Assembly (NCBI GenBank): GCA_020445245.1
Contig: JAGRHB010000050.1
Span: 1 to 9,376, forward strand
Length of the DNA: 9,376 nucleotides
Reading direction: 5' to 3'
Origin: Gammaproteobacteria bacterium
GTDB lineage: Bacteria; Pseudomonadota; Gammaproteobacteria; Chromatiales; Sedimenticolaceae
Numbering within the stretch: the stretch's first letter is position 1; the number at the start of each line of letters is the position of its first letter. This document shows, in pieces, positions 6,179-9,376 of this stretch. The position numbers were made by a program, and so were the translations under genes. The notes under the pieces were generated by a model that was given only the letters and a program-made list of their open reading frames with translations, was not told where the DNA came from and ran no database searches.

Positions 6179-7645
6179 GTGCAACGACTCTCACCTGGCC
6201 ATTGGTTTTCGTTCCTGCTGGAGACAGATCCCCGCTATGCGTTGACCGGCGCCCTGTTTCTGCGTCTTCTCGCCCTGATCTACCTGGCGGCATTCGTCTC
6301 CGTCGCCCTGGAGATCACGGGTCTGGTGGGCGAAGGGGGGATACTGCCCGCGGGTGACTACCTGGGCCAACTGCAACAGCGTTTCGGCACGGTCGCCTGG
6401 GTTCGCTTTCCCACGCTGTTCTGGCTCGATCACAGCGATACCAGTCTGCTCGCCGCCGCTTATGCCGGCTGTGTTCTCTCGGTCATGTTGCTGGCTGGAT
6501 GGCGGCCGTTGTTGTCCACCATCGCGCTGTTCGTCCTGTACCTCTCACTGTTTCGCGTCGGCCAGGTGTTCTTCAATTTCCAATGGGACTACCTGCTGCT
6601 CGAGGCAGGGTTCCTGTCGATCTTCCTGACCGCCGGACCCAACCGCCTGCTGGTATTCCTGTTTCACTGGCTGCTGTTTCGGCTGCGCTTCCTCTCCGGG
6701 TTGTCGAAGATTCTCACGGAGGACCCGACGTGGGCCAACCTGACCACCCTCAGGTACTACTTCGAGACCCAGCCCCTGCCGCATATGGGGTCCTGGTACG
6801 CCCACCAGCTCCCCGAGTGGCTGCTGCGGGCCGGCACCGGATTCACCCTGTTCGTCGAGTTGCTGGTGCCGTTTTTTATCTTCCTTCCGCGCCCCTTCCG
6901 GCTGTTCGCGGCACTCGCCACGATCACCATCCAGGTGCTGATCATCCTCACCAGCAACCACAACTTCATCAACCTGCTGACCATCGCGCTGTGCCTGTTC
7001 CTGCTCGACGACCAGGCCCTGCGCAGCGTCATGCCGCGCTGGCTGCGCGGCGACCGCGTCTCGCAGCCGCAGCGCGGCCTGGCGCTGAAGGCGCTGCTGC
7101 CACCGCTTGCGGCAGTTTTGCTGTGGACGAGTGCCACCACGATCCACGATTTCGTCACTGGCAGGCGCGATACCGGCAGCTGGAACGCCGTGGTCAACTG
7201 GGTGACCGCCTATGGCCTGGGCAACGTCTATCACGTATTTCCCAACATGCAGACGCAGCGTCAGGAACTCATGGTCGAGGGCAGCATGGACGGGCGTGTC
7301 TGGCAGCAATACCGGTTTCGCTACAAGCCGAACGCGGCGACCGACAGACCCAGGTTCATCGTTCCCCTGCACCCTCGGCTGGACTGGATGATGTGGTTCG
7401 TGCCACCGCAGGATGCGTACATGCGCCGCTGGTTCGAAAACTTCCTGTGGCGGCTGCATACCAATTCGGCAACAGTCACCGGATTGCTGCAACACAACCC
7501 GTTCCCCCGGCAGGGCCCACGTTACCTGCGCGTACTGGCCTATGACTACCGTTTCACCACCACCGAAGAGCGCGAACGCAGCGGCGCGATCTGGAAAACG
7601 CGGTTTCTGGGTGAGTTCCCCAACGTACCATCACGAAAGCCCTGA
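6179..7645 (+). CDS. Lipase maturation factor family membrane protein
   Basis: The 488-residue protein matches the LMF family (PF06762/DUF1222). Its N-terminal two thirds hold about 7-8 membrane helices (within residues 22-320) and the family motifs FFNFQWDYLLLEAGFL (131-146), WLLFRLRFLSGLSKI (164-178), DPTWANLTTLRYYFETQPLP (182-201), WYAHQLP (206-212) and PRLDWMMWF (399-407). The C-terminal part (about 340-485) is soluble and beta-rich and ends with the family-type W...F..FP stretch (472-481). In vertebrates LMF1 acts in the ER to help fold dimeric lipases; the bacterial role is not known, but an inner-membrane folding or export role is a reasonable analogy. The start is GTG 6179; the frame is closed by a TAA at 6119-6121 and no other start lies between. 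The ribosome binding site is weak. No lipase gene is adjacent. Confidence 0.88.
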   Translation: MQRLSPGHWFSFLLETDPRYALTGALFLRLLALIYLAAFVSVALEITGLVGEGGILPAGDYLGQLQQRFGTVAWVRFPTLFWLDHSDTSLLAAAYAGCVLSVMLLAGWRPLLSTIALFVLYLSLFRVGQVFFNFQWDYLLLEAGFLSIFLTAGPNRLLVFLFHWLLFRLRFLSGLSKILTEDPTWANLTTLRYYFETQPLPHMGSWYAHQLPEWLLRAGTGFTLFVELLVPFFIFLPRPFRLFAALATITIQVLIILTSNHNFINLLTIALCLFLLDDQALRSVMPRWLRGDRVSQPQRGLALKALLPPLAAVLLWTSATTIHDFVTGRRDTGSWNAVVNWVTAYGLGNVYHVFPNMQTQRQELMVEGSMDGRVWQQYRFRYKPNAATDRPRFIVPLHPRLDWMMWFVPPQDAYMRRWFENFLWRLHTNSATVTGLLQHNPFPRQGPRYLRVLAYDYRFTTTEERERSGAIWKTRFLGEFPNVPSRKP

Positions 7646-7654
7646 ACACCCCGC

Positions 7655-8395
7655 TCAACGGCGAAAGAAGCCGCGGGCGCGCAGAAATTCGAGCATGTGC
7701 TCGCGTTTCTTGCCCTGCATCGCCGTGGCCACGGCGCTGCTCCAGTCGCAGAGTTTGACGTTGCTGCCGCGCCCCGCATAGTAATCAGCCATCATGCGGT
7801 CGTAGTCGGACACCTCCTGTTCCGACAGTTCGCGATAGGTGTCCTGGTGCAGCACGTAACCGACCGGCATACGGGGTTTGACCGGGTTTTCTTCGTCAGG
7901 CCAGCCCAGGCACATACCGAACACCGGCATCACCAGCTCTGGCAGGCGGAGTTGATCGGCAACGACCTGCGGTGAGTTCCGTATGCCGCCGATAAATACA
8001 CCGCCCAGACCCTGCGACTCCGCGGCGAGCAGAATATTTTGTGCCATCAGGGCGACATCGACGATAGCGGCCAGGCCATGTTCGGAAAACCCCTCCAGCG
8101 GCCCTTTTCCGTTTCGCCGGCAGGCGCCGTCGATTCGCCGCAGGTCGGCGCAGAACACCAGGAACTCCGGCGCCTGCTCGATCCACAACTGGCCCCCGGC
8201 CGCTGCTGCGATCGCCGCCCTGGCCTCGCTGCGGGTCACCCGGATCACCGTATAGGCCTGGATGAAACTCGATGTCGCCGCAGCCTGACCGCAGCGAATC
8301 AATGACTCGAGCAGGCCTGGATCGAGAGGCCGCGGCTGAAAGTGCCGTACCGAACGATGGTTGAGTTGAAGTTGCTGGGTCGCAGTCGGTTTCAT
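7655..8395 (-). CDS. nfsA: NfsA-type oxygen-insensitive NADPH nitroreductase / flavin reductase
   Basis: The 246-residue length fits NfsA/Frp enzymes (about 240), FMN proteins that use NADPH for two-electron reduction of nitro groups, quinones or flavins in the cytoplasm. Motifs are the N-terminal NHRSVRHF (12-19, FMN phosphate contacts), TSSFIQAYTVIRV (41-53), APEFLVFCADLRR (75-87), AAESQGLGGVFIGGIRN (124-140), FGMCLGWPDEENPVKPRMP (159-177) and DYYAGRGSN (204-212). The arginine of this last segment contacts NADPH in NfsA as I recall. The order and spacing match E. coli NfsA throughout, and no key residue appears lost. The gene starts 4 bases after the TRAP permease stop, so they are almost certainly one operon. 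It converges on the LMF gene with 9 bases between stops, leaving no room for a separate intergenic terminator. The physiological substrate is uncertain. Confidence 0.88.
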   Translation of the reverse strand: MKPTATQQLQLNHRSVRHFQPRPLDPGLLESLIRCGQAAATSSFIQAYTVIRVTRSEARAAIAAAAGGQLWIEQAPEFLVFCADLRRIDGACRRNGKGPLEGFSEHGLAAIVDVALMAQNILLAAESQGLGGVFIGGIRNSPQVVADQLRLPELVMPVFGMCLGWPDEENPVKPRMPVGYVLHQDTYRELSEQEVSDYDRMMADYYAGRGSNVKLCDWSSAVATAMQGKKREHMLEFLRARGFFRR

Positions 8396-8399
8396 GGTG

Positions 8400-9376
8400 T
8401 CAGGTCGGCAGCCGTGTGTTGGCGGGACGTCGCGACACTACGATGTCCCAGGCGAGGAAAGCAAAAAACACCACCAGACCACCCCAGTGCAGGAATGATT
8501 GACCGGGGTACATCAGGCAGATGGCGACAGCCGTGAGCAACAGCCTTGCCACGATGCCATGGTCGCGTTCCAGATGCCCCTGGAAGGCCGCTGCGAAGGC
8601 GTAAAGGCCGACCATCGTAAAGAAGAAAATCTCCAGCATGGCTGGCCAGTCGCCATACAAAAACGGGGTGTAGGCAAACAAGACCGGCATGATGTACAGC
8701 CCCTTGGCCAGCTTCCATGAGGTGAAGCCGGTGCGGATCTGCGGTGTACCGGCGATCGCGGCCGCGGCGAACGCGGTCAGACACACCGGTGGGGTCACAT
8801 TGCTGTCCTGGCTCAGCCAGAAGATGATCATGTGCGCAGACAACAGAATACCCAGCAGCAACGCCGGGTCCAGCACCTGATCGTAAAGACCGGTCACCAG
8901 GGAAGGATCGATGGTGCGCAGTGCCTCGACGATGCCTCGCGCCTCGTCGGTGGACATGCTGTGTCCCAGCAGACCCAGCTTGTCCGGTGCCGCCAGCATC
9001 AGCATCGCGCCTACAGCGTCGGGCAGCGCCTGACCGGCCGCGATCAGCTCGACGAGCTGAGCATCGGCGATCAGGTTGTACAGCGCTGGCGCCGACAGGG
9101 TCGCCAGCACAATATAGGCCGCCGTCACCGGCAGTCCCATACCCAGCACCAGCGAGGCCAGCGCCACCAGGGTCAGGGCGATCACCAGATTGCCGCCGGC
9201 CCACTGCTGGATCATCAGAGACAACGTGTTCCCGACACCAGTCATCGCGATCACATTCACCACCAGGCCGACGGCGACCAGCAACAGGCCGGTCGTGACC
9301 ATGTTGCGGCTGCCCAGCGCCAGCGCGTCGAGGATGTCCCGTGGACGCATCTTGCGCGGAGTCAGCCAGCTGGCAC
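8400..9376 (-). CDS. TRAP transporter large permease, 4TM/12TM fused TAXI type, C-terminal part
   Basis: The reading frame is open to the window edge, so the N terminus lies beyond it; the first internal Met is at 9348-9350 and the eight codons before it continue without a stop. Numbering from that Met, the protein has GMGLPVTAAYIVLATLSAPAL (70-90), AHMIIFWLSQDSNVTPPVCL (172-191), AFAAAAIAGTPQIRTGFTSW (193-212) and KGLYIMPVLFAYTPFLYG (216-233). These are hallmarks of the DctM-like domain in fused permeases (PF06808) that work with a TAXI-type periplasmic binding protein and import organic solutes using an ion gradient. Terminal helices (about 237-307) are extra to the core, as in fused TAXI permeases. 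About 80 residues between residue 90 and 172 replace a usually short loop. The substrate cannot be told. The nitroreductase gene follows after 4 bases. Confidence 0.85.
   Translation of the reverse strand, partial: ASWLTPRKMRPRDILDALALGSRNMVTTGLLLVAVGLVVNVIAMTGVGNTLSLMIQQWAGGNLVIALTLVALASLVLGMGLPVTAAYIVLATLSAPALYNLIADAQLVELIAAGQALPDAVGAMLMLAAPDKLGLLGHSMSTDEARGIVEALRTIDPSLVTGLYDQVLDPALLLGILLSAHMIIFWLSQDSNVTPPVCLTAFAAAAIAGTPQIRTGFTSWKLAKGLYIMPVLFAYTPFLYGDWPAMLEIFFFTMVGLYAFAAAFQGHLERDHGIVARLLLTAVAICLMYPGQSFLHWGGLVVFFAFLAWDIVVSRRPANTRLPT

Noticed and set aside
6499..7545. Long open frame (348 codons) on the plus strand in a second frame, and one of 316 codons on the opposite strand, inside the LMF gene
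   Set aside because: Both are shadows of the LMF gene in GC-rich DNA: their products are Ala/Pro/Arg or Gln-rich without family motifs, while the LMF frame has all its motifs.

Overview
The window is a GC-rich, gene-dense stretch of bacterial chromosome. Domain content (DUF2889, exported PCMT-like protein, membrane spermidine-synthase-like protein, lytic transglycosylase, lipase-maturation-factor protein, NfsA-type nitroreductase, TAXI-type TRAP permease) and protein style suggest a high-GC gammaproteobacterium, possibly of the Chromatiales/Ectothiorhodospiraceae kind. That placement is inference; there is no rRNA or other marker here. I see no mobile elements, tRNAs, rRNAs, CRISPR arrays or phage genes.

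Layout. (1) Positions 1-153 are a regulatory region: a leftward promoter with a perfect TTGACA -35 and a Shine-Dalgarno-like GGGAGAGA ending at the window edge, overlaid by an unusual set of TGC-rich inverted repeats. A divergent gene must start just off the left edge. (2) Positions 154-4535 hold four same-strand genes: a DUF2889 protein, an unrecognised protein with a C-terminal membrane anchor, a PCMT-type methyltransferase with a signal peptide, and an 811-residue membrane protein with a spermidine-synthase-like Rossmann domain between two multi-helix membrane blocks. They look loosely co-transcribed. (3) After a 118-base gap with a likely promoter and a perfect 5' hairpin comes a small stand-alone cyclic-nucleotide-binding-fold protein (4654-5154), convergent with (4) an exported Sel1 + SLT lytic transglycosylase (minus strand, 5191-6024). 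(5) An AT-richer divergent intergenic region (6025-6178) separates it from a lipase maturation factor family membrane protein (6179-7645). (6) On the minus strand at the right end, the C-terminal part of a TRAP transporter large permease (running off the window) is followed after only 4 bases by an NfsA-type flavin nitroreductase, converging on the LMF gene with a 9-base gap.

No obvious pathway joins all of these. The strongest shared theme is the cell envelope: signal-peptide or membrane proteins make up most of the window. The most interesting signals are the operator array at the left edge, the exported SAM-dependent methyltransferase beside a membrane-embedded methyltransferase-fold protein that lacks the polyamine-synthase aspartate, and the degenerate cyclic-nucleotide-binding protein behind a leader hairpin. 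I found no convincing new multi-gene system. There is no gene-free stretch longer than 300 bases; the longest are 1-153 and 6025-6178.
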